Shown piece after piece: positions 13,026 through 24,950 of a stretch of 64,000 nucleotides of DNA (position 1 is its first letter; the number at the start of each line of letters is the position of its first letter). The notes under the pieces are model-generated. The model did no database searches. It was given only the letters and a program-made list of their open reading frames with translations, and was not told where the DNA came from. Source of the stretch: Rotaria macrura. Lineage: Eukaryota; Rotifera; Eurotatoria; Philodinida; Philodinidae. The position numbers and the translations under genes were made by a program. The stretch covers positions 62,001-126,000 of the forward strand of contig OENT01000101.1 of assembly GCA_900239685.1 (NCBI GenBank), in the 5' to 3' direction.

Positions 13026-14119
13026 TAGAGTCCTGCGGGACAGTCCCGAATCCCGAAAAATCCCGCTTATCCCGTCCCGCGGGACAAACGGGACTGTCCC
13101 GATAATATTTCGGGACGGGACAAACGGGAACGGGACTAATCAAAAAAATTCGGGACGGGACAAACGGGATTCGGGACTATTCGAAAAAAACAATGTCCCG
13201 AATTCTAAAATCCCTATATCTAAACCTGTTAGGCATTTGGCACTTTTATTATAAAATCGATATTTTAGGAGAAAAAAATCTGGAAGTCGTATCAACGTAT
13301 AATCTACACACTCAAAAGAGCTCGAAAATGCATTTTTTTCATTTTTCTGACGAAAACTTGAAATTTTGAGGAAGAGGGGAGGGCGCTGAATTAACAAAAA
13401 NNNNNNNNNNNNNNNNNNNNNNNNNNNNNNNNNNNNNNNNNNNNNNNNNNNNNNNNNNNNNNNNNNNNNNNNNNNNNNNNNNNNNNNNNNNNNNNNNNNN
13501 NNNNNNNNNNNNNNNNNNNNNNNNNNNNNNNNNNNNNNNNNNNNNNNNNNNNNNNNNNNNNNNNNNNNNNNNNNNNNNNNNNNNNNNNNNNNNNNNNNNN
13601 NNNNNNNNNNNNNNNNNNNNNNNNNNNNNNNNNNNNNNNNNNNNNNNNNNNNNNNNNNNNNNNNNNNNNNNNNNNNNNNNNNNNNNNNNNNNNNNNNNNN
13701 NNNNNNNNNNNNNNNNNNNNNNNNNNNNNNNNNNNNNNNNNNNNNNNNNNNNNNNNNNNNNNNNNNNNNNNNNNNNNNNNNNNNNNNNNNNNNNNNNNNN
13801 NNNNNNNNNNNNNNNNNNNNNNNNNNNNNNNNNNNNNNNNNNNNNNNNNNNNNNNNNNNNNNNNNNNNNNNNNNNNNNNNNNNNNNNNNNNNNNNNNNTA
13901 GAGTCCTGCGGGACAGTCCCGAATCCCGAAAAATCCCGCTTATCCCGTCCCGCGGGACAAACGGGACTGTCCCGATAATATTTCGGGACGGGACAAACGG
14001 GAACGGGACTAATCAAAAAAATTCGGGACGGGACAAACGGGATTCGGGACTATTCGAAATTTTACGGGACGGGACAAACGGGATTCGGGACAATCGAAAG
14101 TTTGTCCCGCAGGACTCTA
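13026..14119. mobile_element. hAT-like non-autonomous DNA transposon in a coding exon
   Basis: The element starts TAGAGTCCTGCGGGACA at 13026 and ends with its exact 17-base complement at 14119. It is flanked by a perfect 8-base duplication, GTTGAGCC. An 8-bp duplication and ends beginning TAGAG are typical of the hAT superfamily. The interior is built of cgggacgggacaaacggga units in both orientations, far more GC-rich than the surroundings. About 160 bases at the left end (13026-13186) recur identically right after the gap (13899-14059), so there may be a complete 221-base copy at 13899-14119 next to part of a longer one, or a scaffolding artefact. No transposase is visible, but 498 bases are unknown. 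Confidence 0.75.
13401..13898. other. Assembly gap of 498 Ns
   Basis: Undetermined bases within the hAT-like insertion. The sequence resuming at 13899 repeats the element's left end exactly, which suggests that repeat structure blocked assembly. Confidence 1.
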
Positions 14120-14127
14120 GTTGAGCC
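14120..14127 (+). repeat. Right target-site duplication GTTGAGCC
   Basis: Exact copy of 13018-13025, immediately after the terminal ACTCTA of the element. Confidence 0.85.
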
Positions 14128-14856
14128 CCATTAGGACCATCATCCAGAGATTTTAATCCGTCAGGAATCGAACGAATCAATATTAACCAATACAATAATG
14201 ATACATTTTCAGCATCAGATGCTTTGATTTAAAAACAAAACAAAACGAAAATCCGTTCCAAAAAGTATCAGGGAATAGAATACAATAGAATATATTAATT
14301 TACCAGTTAATGTCAGTATTTGAAGTTTTAATTCTTCTTGAATTCTTAAATCATCAGTTAATGGGTGTTCTTCGATAAACTGCTGAACTGAAAGACGACT
14401 CCATTTTATACTTTTCTCGTATGATAAAGCATGTTCAACACTTGGTAATTCGAGAGCCATTTGATCCCATTCGGTATTAATTTGATTGATTTTTTGTAAT
14501 TGACTATCAGTCAGAGGTTTCAAACCGATCAATTGACCTAGTAGATTCGGATGATCATTATACCATGTTTGTTCAATTAAATTCATATTGAATTGCTTAA
14601 TGAAAGTTAATACTCGACATTGATTTGGTGCAGTCCATTGTCCACCTAAATCAATGGTCGATTTGTCGTTCAATATTTTTTGACTTAATGATCGTCCGCC
14701 CACACGTGATCGACCTTCAATAACAAGACTTTGTATTGATTTCAAAGAGAAATAATTAGATGCTGAAAGACCAGCAAAACCAGCTCCGACTATAACAACA
14801 TCAATAGATTCTATTCCGTCAATTGTTCGGGTACTATCAACAATTGATATCGCCAT

Positions 14857-16299
14857 AGTTTCATCTGTAAGAAGTATTGCTCTCCTAGGAAATAAATATA
14901 TCTAACGAATTTCATATTAGATTTTAATCTGGTCAGAAATAGACTATCAGAGTATAAATCGCGAATCATACAATCAGAATTTTCGATAGGATTATGTAAA
15001 ACTTTCATCTACTATCCGAGATTTTCATAACTAGTCAACCATGAAACATAAGATTTCCATGGTAACTTTTCATTTTTCAAATCTTACAGAGCTCTCGTCT
15101 TTCATGATTTAATTTTAAGAAAATTTGACTATTATGTACTAATAGTGGATCAAGGATTAACATAATGATAAACAACTGAGTTATAGCAGTTACAGCAGTT
15201 CGACATGATCCCTATTTCAATATCAGTGTCCTTATTTATTTATTAAACGTAAGCATTGTCGTACTATTATGCATATCGAAAAATAAGACCAGTGACCATT
15301 TATTTTTAATAGATTTTTATAGGAACAAGATGCTAAAGTACAATATCCACCGTTTGGTAAACAATAGTAAAGCGCATCACATTCGTATATGCTAAAATCT
15401 GATTGGCTTGTTAAGAAACAATCACATGGATTCTCCATAGACATTTTGAATACGATTTTCTGTCGTCTAGCCAAAGCTTATCATCAGCTTCGACAACATA
15501 AATTAGATAGATGACGTTGTTCTCTTTCGATCTGGGCTCGATCTGTTTTACTAGTTTCTTCCATCCACGAGCCGTAACGATTTTCCAGAAACTTCTGATT
15601 TCAGCTATTTGACGTCGAATCATCTAGAAAGTCATCTCGAATGAAATATTTCATGGTGCTGAGTCAGACAGTGACAAAATCTTTAGATTCTACATTACCT
15701 TAAAGCGTCTTTTTTTCAGAATTTTCTAATTATCAAAAGATCCAGAACTTGTATAACATGAATCCACATTTAGAAATAATTGGGATTAAAGTAATAATTC
15801 ACTTTTCCGACATGCATAATAGAATAATCGAAGAAGAAAATTATGAAAATGAGTAACCTCGTTACTGCAAGAACCTCCTACACTTACTTTGCGCTTGACT
15901 ATCCTTGAAAGCTTCTCATCATATGTGTAAAGTGTCATGATTCCACATCATCTATTCTCATCCCATATCTGACTAGATTCAATGGCGTATGGTATTCATT
16001 AGTTATACTATTTGAAAACATGTCTTTTTTAGTTACTCTCAGATTATAGATTGTAAAACATATATTGGGACTTTATCTGTGTGTGTGTGTGTGCTTGTCT
16101 TACATGTATGTATATATATACATGAATTGTGATGATTGCTTCTTTTTTCCTTCAATCAAAAAAATCTTTATTGTCTTTCGTATTGTCTTTTTATTTACAT
16201 AATATTATATTCAATTAAATATTAAAAAAGTAAAATTAAAGATTCTATATTTGGTATAAAAAGAAAAGGAAGGAGAATATTGTGTTTCGGACAGTTGCA
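14857..16299. other. Intergenic region between the amine-oxidase and TTLL10 genes
   Basis: AT-rich, with a short (TG)n run at about 16077-16092. A minus-strand frame at 15232-15474 contains a cysteine-rich segment (ENPCDC, YYCLPNGGYC) that might be an exon of a small secreted protein, but I could not connect it to a start or to convincing splice sites. Nothing else is supportable. Confidence 0.4.
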
Positions 16300-19004
16300 T
16301 CAAGAATGCGAGAAGGAATATATATTTTGTTTATTGACTGATTGACTTCTATTCGCTGACATGGATCGAGCTAAATTGGCTTCAAGTCTTGAGCGGATTA
16401 ATTGATAGATAAGGGCAGACTTCGTTAATACAGGTGAAAAATCTGCTCGATTAATTAAATGATTATATTCTAATGCATTCAATTCTCTTATTATCGATAC
16501 GGAATACGGTCGACTTAAGTGTAACCTTCTTGAATTAAAAAAATGTGCTCGATGGCGATTTGTTGATCTTGGCGACTTCGATGATGGACTCTTTTCTCCT
16601 TGTTTAAAAAGGGTATCTTAAACAAATAAAATCATTTAAATAATCATGGAAAAGGATATATAAAAAAAGAAAGTGAAAATCCAACCAAGGGTTGTCGTAT
16701 GAAGAACAGCAGTTTGTCGGGCGTTAACGATCGCATTCTGATGACTACTGTTCGATGATGCAACTGTCCCATATCCCTATGTTTGAAGAGGTGGAATAGA
16801 TTTATTTCGAGTTGAAGATTTCGAAATAAGTACAAGAGTTTTTGAACCTCCGATAGAAAGGCGATTCTTCTGTGTTTCATCTAAATTGTTCCATTCTTCG
16901 GCTATAACTGTGGCTGGCTTTAATATTTCAAAATTTGTTCGATATTTTTGCATATTTTGATATTTCATAAGCGTTGGTTCCTTTTCAGGTGGAAACGAAT
17001 GATTGACTCGCAAGGATGCTGATAATAAATCTTGATGACTAATTGAATTAGGACGTTCTTCAGTCGGACGCGTTGAATATGATAGTGTTGGCCTTGGAAC
17101 TGAAGATGTCTGTTGTTCAGTCGGTTTTTGAGTAGATTTCTGTAAATTAGCATTATTTAAACGATTCGGAAAACCAGATACTGGTGAAGTTTGAACTTTT
17201 CGTGTATTCGGCAACGACGATATAGCACGTTTTTGTTCAATATAAGGTAGTGAACCTTTTCTTTCTAATTCATTATAAATGCATTTAAATCCTTTTATGG
17301 CTTTTAATGGAAAGATTTTTTGGCCATGGCGAATTTTTTCAAAACATTCAATTGATATTACTTTTATTAGGATAAAAAACAACAGATAGAATAAAAATAG
17401 AGATTGATAAATATATAAACTTACAGACAGATTCTTTGACAACAGGTGGAATAGCTTGAATCAGTGTATTTGTATTTGTTGTCAGTGCTGGATTTACATT
17501 TATTTCAATTAACCAAACTTTCATATCTTGATCAATCATGAAATCATAGCCATATAAACCGAAACAACCAACACGTCTTTTCAATCTCATTCGAATACTT
17601 TCAACTACATTTAACATTATACGTTGTATGATTTTCTTCAAGAAAAAAAAAACACAACGAATGTTCTCTATTATATTCTCAATTCTCTATCAAATCTTCA
17701 CCTACAGGTAATATATTTAAAACCCAATCATGTTCAAGATTTTTAATTGTCTCGAAGTTTTGATTAATATAATCACTGAAAACAAAACACAAATACATAT
17801 AAAAAAATCAACATAGAATAAATACTTGAATTGTTCCATGGTCCATGCCGTTTCTTCTTTAAGATCATAATATTTCGGATCTTTTTTTTGCATATACTTA
17901 TTTAATTGAAAACATATTCTATAAACAAATGCTTAAAGAAAACTAATGGCAAACCTGATTAGTAAGATGTGTAAGAAGATTATCATCATTATTATCAAAA
18001 TCAAACATTGAAAGTCGGATATAACCTGAATGATAGAGAATAATAAGTGGCTTGACACTTGCTATGAGCATGTAACATCGAATGTCAAATTTTTTTCCAT
18101 GGACTAATAATGGATTCATTATGTAGCTAGACACATAAATTTAATTAAAATAAATAAATAGAAATAACAAACCGTTGAATGACTCGTTTCATTGGTTTGA
18201 GAGATATTTGTTTTTTCTTATCTAACGAATCGATTTCGGCAAATTTTTCTTTTAATTCCTCAATCTCTCGAACAAGATAAATTCCTTTTCCTAGTGTGAA
18301 AATAATTAAAAATTAAAAAAAAGAATATTCTTCAACAGATTATCTTTTGTTTTTAATAAAATAAACCTTGATTGAGTCCACTAGGTTTACAAATCCAAAC
18401 ATCACCAGCTGAAAACAGATATTGAAAAATTAGCATGATAGATAAAAAAAACAAAGATTTCAATAAACAAACTTTTATGAGTATTAAAGAAAGCGTCACG
18501 ATCAGCCTTTTCATCTAATTTAAATGTTTGAGGAACATATTGATTTAATTGTAAAAATTGTGGTAAACGTTTTTGCATTGTCATTTGCATTTTTTCATAT
18601 GTTTGCAACGATTGACATAATTGTAATTTTGTTGTAAAATAATCTTCACCTTGAATATGATTAACCATTTGCTCACCATCTTTAAATGTATTCCAATTGA
18701 CGCTCTGATTACATTGAACCCATTTTATCTTATAGTCATCTGTTTTCTCAAATTGACGTTCATAGCCAAGTGGTATTAATATACTTTCAATTCTATACAC
18801 AAGCATTATTACAATGTCGATTAATTAAATGACTTACAGTTCGGCATTATTTCCAGATCCGATATAACATTTTGAAACAGGTTCAGGATAAAGTGCATTT
18901 TCTCTTCCACCATCGTTTTTCTTTGAATGATTTAGTAGTCGCGTTTCAACACTTACTACATTCGATGGATCAGGTTTTAATGTTGATGAACTTTCTTCAG
19001 CCAT
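16300..19004 (-). CDS. TTLL10: Tubulin tyrosine ligase-like protein, TTLL10 type
   Basis: About ten exons run from ATG at 19004 to TGA at 16300, with short introns. The product is a TTL-fold ATP-grasp enzyme; TTLL10 relatives are glycylases acting on tubulin or other proteins. In order I see an N-terminal YIGSGNNAEL, a basic WICKPSGLNQGKGIYLV nucleotide-binding segment, HGKKFDIRCYMLI, HLTNQ followed by MQKKDPKYY, DWVLNIL, then GCFGLYGYDFMID and VWLIEINVNPAL, which carries the E and N that bind Mg-ATP. This order and wording match animal TTLL10. After the catalytic domain comes a long polar, low-complexity tail. The exact join of the last two exons (donor near 16846, acceptor near 16622) is uncertain, since reading straight on gives a stop near 16777. 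Core residues look intact. Confidence 0.8.
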
Positions 19005-19119
19005 TCGACTAAGCTATGTTATTTTTTCATTTGCATTAAAACAAAAAAGAAACTTGAAATACGAACTTTTCTTTCTCGTTGTTGATTTTCAAGTGTTGTC
19101 AATAAAACAAATCAAACGA

Positions 19120-19251
19120 ATGTTTTTCTCATATTTTCAAAATAAATATTTAGTATATAATGATTTATTTATTGCGCGTACTAAATTCAAACCACAAGAA
19201 TATGTTAGACGATCAATTGATTATGATGATTATCATGCAAGATACATGTAA
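19120..19251 (+). CDS. Possible 43-residue protein (hypothetical)
   Basis: A short frame from ATG at 19120 to TAA at 19249-19251, highly polar and tyrosine-rich toward the C-terminus (ending DYDDYHARYM). Its codons look like those of neighbouring exons rather than random AT-rich sequence. A ttttcaag acceptor-like site ends at 19092, so the mRNA could be trans-spliced or have an upstream exon. It is divergent from TTLL10, whose ATG is 116 bases away. The family is not recognised; it may be chance or the last exon of a larger gene. Confidence 0.3.
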   Translation: MFFSYFQNKYLVYNDLFIARTKFKPQEYVRRSIDYDDYHARYM

Positions 19252-22200
19252 ATAGGAGGGAAAAAAGTGTCTCTGTTGATTTTAAAATAATCTATCACGA
19301 ATATAAAAAAATCAATCAATAAATATGTTTCTCTTCCTAAGAATAAAAAAAAATGAACAATGAAGAGAATTGTTGCTGTTTGCCCTTATTCTTATTTGGT
19401 TTCTTTGGCATCCTATTCAAGAGCATACTGTTGACGATGAAACATTCTCCTCTCTTTTTTTCCTTTTTTTTTCTCTTCATCTGTTCACGAACAAAAAACA
19501 TTTGAAGTCAATAACAACCAAACTTCAACCTCTTTGTTCTCATGTTAATTTCACTTTCAATTAACTAGTTTTATTAAATGACATTAGTTTAGTACTTAAT
19601 TAAAATCCTCGAAAAAAGAAATTGTTTTAAACATATTTTGAACTTTTGCGAAAAAGAGTATTTGAAAAGAAAATGATTTTAATGCAATTCTATTCAAATA
19701 AAAAACAGAACTTTTGTTTTTGAAAGTCAACGATTAATCGTACATGATGTTAGTTAAAGAAAAATTAGATTAAACTTCTACATACGTCAGTGTGTCTTTC
19801 CGAAAGTAGTTTATTGCTCTTGTTTATAAAATCAGATTCGAATTTAACATAATCAAAAGAGTATCGATTGACTTTATTCGAGAAAAATAAACTACTAAAA
19901 CAAGAGACTCTCTCCAATGTATAGATCGATGAAATTGAATAACAACATATAAAATTCCTGACTTTTTTTCATGTACTATTTTCTTTTTGTTTGACTTCGA
20001 AAATTATTTCTCAATCATATTTGATTATAGAAGTATATTTATTTTCTTTTTTTTTTTGTCGAAATTAGAATTAAAATTTTCTAGATTAATGAAAAACTTT
20101 GAATACTATATACAGTATAAATGTGTATTGGCATATTCGATATCAGAATGAACTTTGATTCGGTTCATACATACAAAAGATTTGTCATATATAATGTAAA
20201 TAATTCAATGTATATTACATAATAATGTATTTGAGATTGGACAAACACGAAAAGAAAACGTCAATTTGTTGATTTTTTTCTCCTCTTCTTGAATGTTCGA
20301 TCTGGCTGTACATCTACCGATGAAGTTAACAGTCAACGTACTCTTGAATAACAGTGATCTTACGATCTGTTAAAAATGAATTGAAGAAAGTTACACTTCG
20401 ATTGAAAATTATCTTCATGAAGTATTAAGCAAATTCAATAGATTTATTTGAATTTCAATATCAAGAAACAGACAAACGCTAAATAAAAATCGGAGACTAA
20501 AAAGATATTTTCAGAATCATTAGCTAAAGAATTCTTCAAATGTTGCCTTTTATCAGAGTGATTGTTAAAAACAAATCTTTCATGTATGTTGGACATATAG
20601 AATTTCATTGAATGAGAAAAAAAATTTGCAACAATCATAATAGGTAACAATTGATTCATAAAGAATTAGTATTACACATTAGTAATACTGACACTTAAAA
20701 AATTTTAGGATCATATGTGTAATTTAAGTGGGCTCTTCATTTAACAAATATCCTTTTCATTGATTGATGCCGATCAATGAAAAGAATAATCAAATTTTTT
20801 TTTAAGCTTAAATTTAAATATCAATAAGAAACCATAAACATCTTCAGAAACATGTTGTCAACTTTCATTTTTAAAAGAAAAAATAATCAACGTTCTTCAA
20901 ATAGTCTCCTTGTTGTTCAACAGAATCAATTAAACTAGTTTTACTTCACCGTGAACTTTTAGTTGGAAATCTTGCCATATTATAGAGAAAGAAGAGTATA
21001 TTTTTCAATGTAAATGTTCCTTAGTATGATCTTTATCACAGTTACTATACATACAACGTGTATGTATTCTTCAATCTCAATATACAAATAGAAAACATGT
21101 CGAGGCAAATACTTTTCGTAGACCATTACTATTATTCTGGACAAACGATCAACACAGTAACTATGTGTCTTAGTTTTGTTCTTCATTTCGAATAAAAAAT
21201 TTTTTTCTTCGTTTTTCTTCTCACGGGTACCCTATTTTTGTTTGCATTCAGGCTAGTTGTTCGTTATATTTCGTCATCACATTTCATGTTTCTTATTTAA
21301 TTTGAAATTGTTTCTTTTTTCTATCACTATTGAATTTAAGGGCAAATAAGACCCATGCACGTACGTGTGTATTGAATAATGTAGAACAGCAAGTCTTGAT
21401 CTATCAATCGATAAGCTCATTGACAGTCACTTGAATTATTTTCCAATATTTTAGCTTGATTTAGTACGTACTTTTTATGTTCCTCAAAAAAGAATTTTTT
21501 TTTCAATGATTGTATGCACATCAAATATCTGTCATATCTTTTGTGAAAATTCTTCTAGTATAAAACTCAAAACTATCCTATAGAGAAATGCTACAAGTTT
21601 ATTTTAGTTATTGATATTTTTGATGGAAGATTTGGAATATTAGAAAGTTTTCAATCATAGCGTATGGTATAGTGCCATTATTAAGACAGCATAGTTTCGA
21701 TTACTAAGTAGCTCTGAATGAAGAAATCGTGATATCGATTTTTCTCTATGATCTATAGTACATAATGTGAACACTTGATCAAGAAAATGTTGATAAGTGC
21801 TGTTGAAATGTGACAGAGTACACGATGTTCTCTACTACTTGCATTCATAAAAGTGACGAGTGTGTGTTTTCTAGAGTTACTGAATAGTTGTACGCAAATA
21901 AAGGACCTAGCTACAGGACAAACAGGCTTACACAGTTCTATCTGATGTCAGTAAGAGTATAATGTCATGCTACTATATTTGAGATCCTTTGAACTTGGTG
22001 AAGTTGAGCAACAATGTAAACTAATAGTTATTGACAAGAAATTTCACAATCAACTTGTTGTTGGGTTGTTATTATACAGAATCTAATGAAGCCTCTTAGA
22101 GTTCTTTTAGTAATCAGAATCCAAAGAAAACTTTGAAAATGTTTTTTTTTCATGTTGATGCTACATTCATAATTATACTTTCTTTTACAGGTCTATTTCA

Positions 22201-24950
22201 TACAAGATTAATTAAGTGACCTGTTTTAATTAGTTTATCGTTGACTTGAGTATGGATACCTAATGTCGAATGTAAAACAGGCACATTAATTATGATACTA
22301 ATCGTTCAGAAGAGCAATGTATCGTTTTAGATTTTTATACTATCACTTGGACACAAGTTTTGTTTTCTTCATATTTAAATTGAACTACTAAGATATTAAA
22401 TACGAGCTTAGTCCTACTGTTAAGACATATTTATAATCTTGCTATACATATAGAGAGGTCTTTGTAAGTACAAGGTCAGTCTTTGAGTCATGGAGCTCTA
22501 TTTTCTCTTGATCTCTTCATGCGTTGGTTAAAATCTGCTACTAGATGTATTTCACAGCTATCATTTTGTGCATAATTCGTGTTATTTTTTAGTTTGGGGG
22601 CACAAGTATAGACATGTCATTTTGTCAAAATAGTGTTGGTTCCTTCACTATCTAAGGCATCAAATTGTTTAGACACAAACATGTTTTCTATTTCAAGTTC
22701 TTTTCATGCGTGCGAATAAATACTCTGTCTTGTTATTTGACAATGTGTCGTTGAGAGTCAGCGCAAAACAATATTTCTACTTATAAAATATACTAATTAG
22801 TAGTATATTTTCCGTAGAGACGTTTTCAGTCAATACTATGGCGGATATTTCAAGAAGTATTAAAGGCTTGTTGAGCCCATACATGTCTACTTTGAAATAC
22901 TGCACAGCTAATAATACCCTTAAGGGAAAAATGATTAAAACATTTCTAATCAAGGTGGAATTTCTAACTAGCTATTGGGAAGATTATGAAACTTCAGATT
23001 AAGCAATACGTAGATCTTGAAACAGAGCGAGCACATGACTGTTATCAAAGAACATTTACCGATTGATTTTGAATTCAAAGTCAATTTAAACTAGACGCTT
23101 CACATCTTTAAATTGCAAGTTTATTTCATGACTATTTAGTAATGACAACTAGAAAATCTTACTTGTCAGAAGTTTCCGGAGACAAAACTTTGGTTAATTG
23201 TATAGCAATACGAAATAATGAGCCTATAAAATTTTATCCATCGTCTATCTACGTACTACTTTATAAAAGCCGGGGTCATCGTTAGAATAAATCTCGAACT
23301 ATGTAGACTCTTGTAATATGGTAGTTTGCCTCTATTTTATTTCTTTTTTTCCAGTGATAGCAGTTGATACATGAAAAAATAATTCAATTAAGAATAATAT
23401 GACTGCTGTTTTTATCTTTTTCATCAATAAACGATGTAAATATAATGTGATAATTTAATTTTACTTACGCTTGATTGTCAGCTCAAACAAATAGAGACGA
23501 ATTGTATAAACTAGAAAAAAAACAATTACTTATGAGAGAAGGTCAGTCAAAATGACATCAAAAAGTTTAGGTCTGTCCATCCCAGTGAAAACTTTTTCGG
23601 TGATTTTAATCGAATTATTCTGCAACAAAATCAAAATTGAAATCGATTGATAATTTAGATTTTGTTGCAAAATACTCAATTTTAATCCGAAAATTTCATA
23701 CTGAATAAGTAACAATAGTAAGTAATGGTTAAGTCATGATCTAAGATAATCAAAATTATCAATCGATTTCAATTTTGATTTTGTTGCAGAATAATTGGAT
23801 TAAAATCACCGAACATTTTTCACTGGGATAAAACTTGTCTAACTCATCGGCTGATCATTTTATTAGCTTTGTCCTTATTTTAATGAAATCATTTTATGCA
23901 TTCACCGAAAAGAAGAAATATCTAGGAGCAAAAATTTCGACGATAAAAGATAAGAGAGAGAGATTGATAAGCAATCATTGTATACTATGACCATACTCAA
24001 AAACGTGTGCTTACTTTCTTTTAAACTATCAGTAGTCCTCCAATCCGATTGTTTTCATCGGTAGCAGTCAGTAACAATTCTCTCGTTAGATTTTTTTAAA
24101 AATTAGGTATATGTTGTTACGAAATTCTTTGAAACTCCTTATTCTGATTGAGACATAAAAAATGCTACGATCAGCTTCATAGTTCAATTATGAGGACCAT
24201 AGTTGTGTATATGAACAATTCATGTGTTTTACACTCAACGTCAGTATAGTCCTTTTTTTCAATAGCTTAGTCCATTTGGTGACGCACTATTAATTTTATA
24301 GGAAGATGCAAGTCATGTGCGAGAACTTTCTGTTCAAGGGTATTATATACCTCTCGATTCTTTGCAATACAACACTCGAAGAGCCACGTCAGATCTTACG
24401 GATGACTATTAGATATTTCGTGATTTATTAGAATTTTGATTTCATTTTGAAGTGTAACGACCCTTTGATCACTATCAATAACATGCATTCCAATATTAGC
24501 TTGGTTTTTCGATAGAAGACACATGAAACAGTTTTATTTCACTTGTTTGACGAATATTCATATGAATTATAAAATCTAAACATATGGTTCTTCAATGCTT
24601 GACGAAAATCTATTACTTTGTTCAATGTTGCCACTACAAATGATCATTCAAGTCTGTACGAATAAAATTACAAAGTTCTTTTTTGAGAGATGAGTCATGA
24701 GTTGCTTCATAAACAAATTTTCAAATAGGACTACGATCAAGATGGTTGCAAAGGCTAATCAGATAATTCTTTTTCTGTATAGAATCGAAAACAAATCAAT
24801 TCTCAACATGAGTCGTCAGTTCTGTTTAATAATTTCCTTTGAATAGATTGCCGTTGAATTTACTTGTAGAGGAACTTCTACTTCTTCAATGGTCTTGGTT
24901 TTGCAAGTTGTCATCAATGTCTTTGTGCCATTATAAAGTGATGAAAAGCA
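19252..24950. other. Gene-poor AT-rich intergenic region
   Basis: No supportable gene. Open frames are short and of extreme composition. The only clear structure is the foldback element at 23579-23829. Confidence 0.5.
23579..23829. mobile_element. Foldback MITE-like element
   Basis: Two arms of about 78 bases form a nearly perfect inverted repeat (23579-23656 and 23752-23829), starting ATCCCAGTGAAAA and ending with the complement CACTGGGAT. They are separated by a 95-base spacer that itself contains a partial copy of the arm. Arms this long with no coding capacity are typical of miniature inverted-repeat elements. No clear target duplication is visible. Confidence 0.65.

Larger units (their letters stand above)
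11088..14856 (-). pseudogene. Flavin monoamine oxidase-like gene, exon disrupted by a transposon
   Basis: Exons are 14856-14304, 14221-12409 and 11203-11088. Taking out the insertion at 13026-14119 plus one 8-base duplication leaves 1380 bases, 459 codons and a stop, with no other break. The product resembles MAO-type flavin amine oxidases, which oxidatively deaminate amines using FAD. Visible are the Rossmann motif VIVGAGFAGL (residues 22-31), RVGGR, LGGQW, the PFWRK segment, SQGCYAAVYPP with a Cys near residue 395 where MAO carries covalently bound FAD, and the C-terminal GYIEGAIEAG. The start at 14856 is the first in-frame ATG before the FAD fold. As assembled, the exon is interrupted near residue 217, so a full protein needs precise removal of the insert. 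It may be a broken allele or copy; the otherwise intact frame suggests a recent event. Substrate is unknown. Confidence 0.8.

Noticed and set aside
13339-14016. 225-codon minus-strand frame spanning the gap
   Set aside because: Made mostly of unknown bases and gggac repeat units; not a gene.
15232-15623. Cysteine-rich minus-strand frame (ENPCDC, GGYC)
   Set aside because: Could be an exon of a small secreted protein, but no start, signal peptide or consistent splice pair was found.
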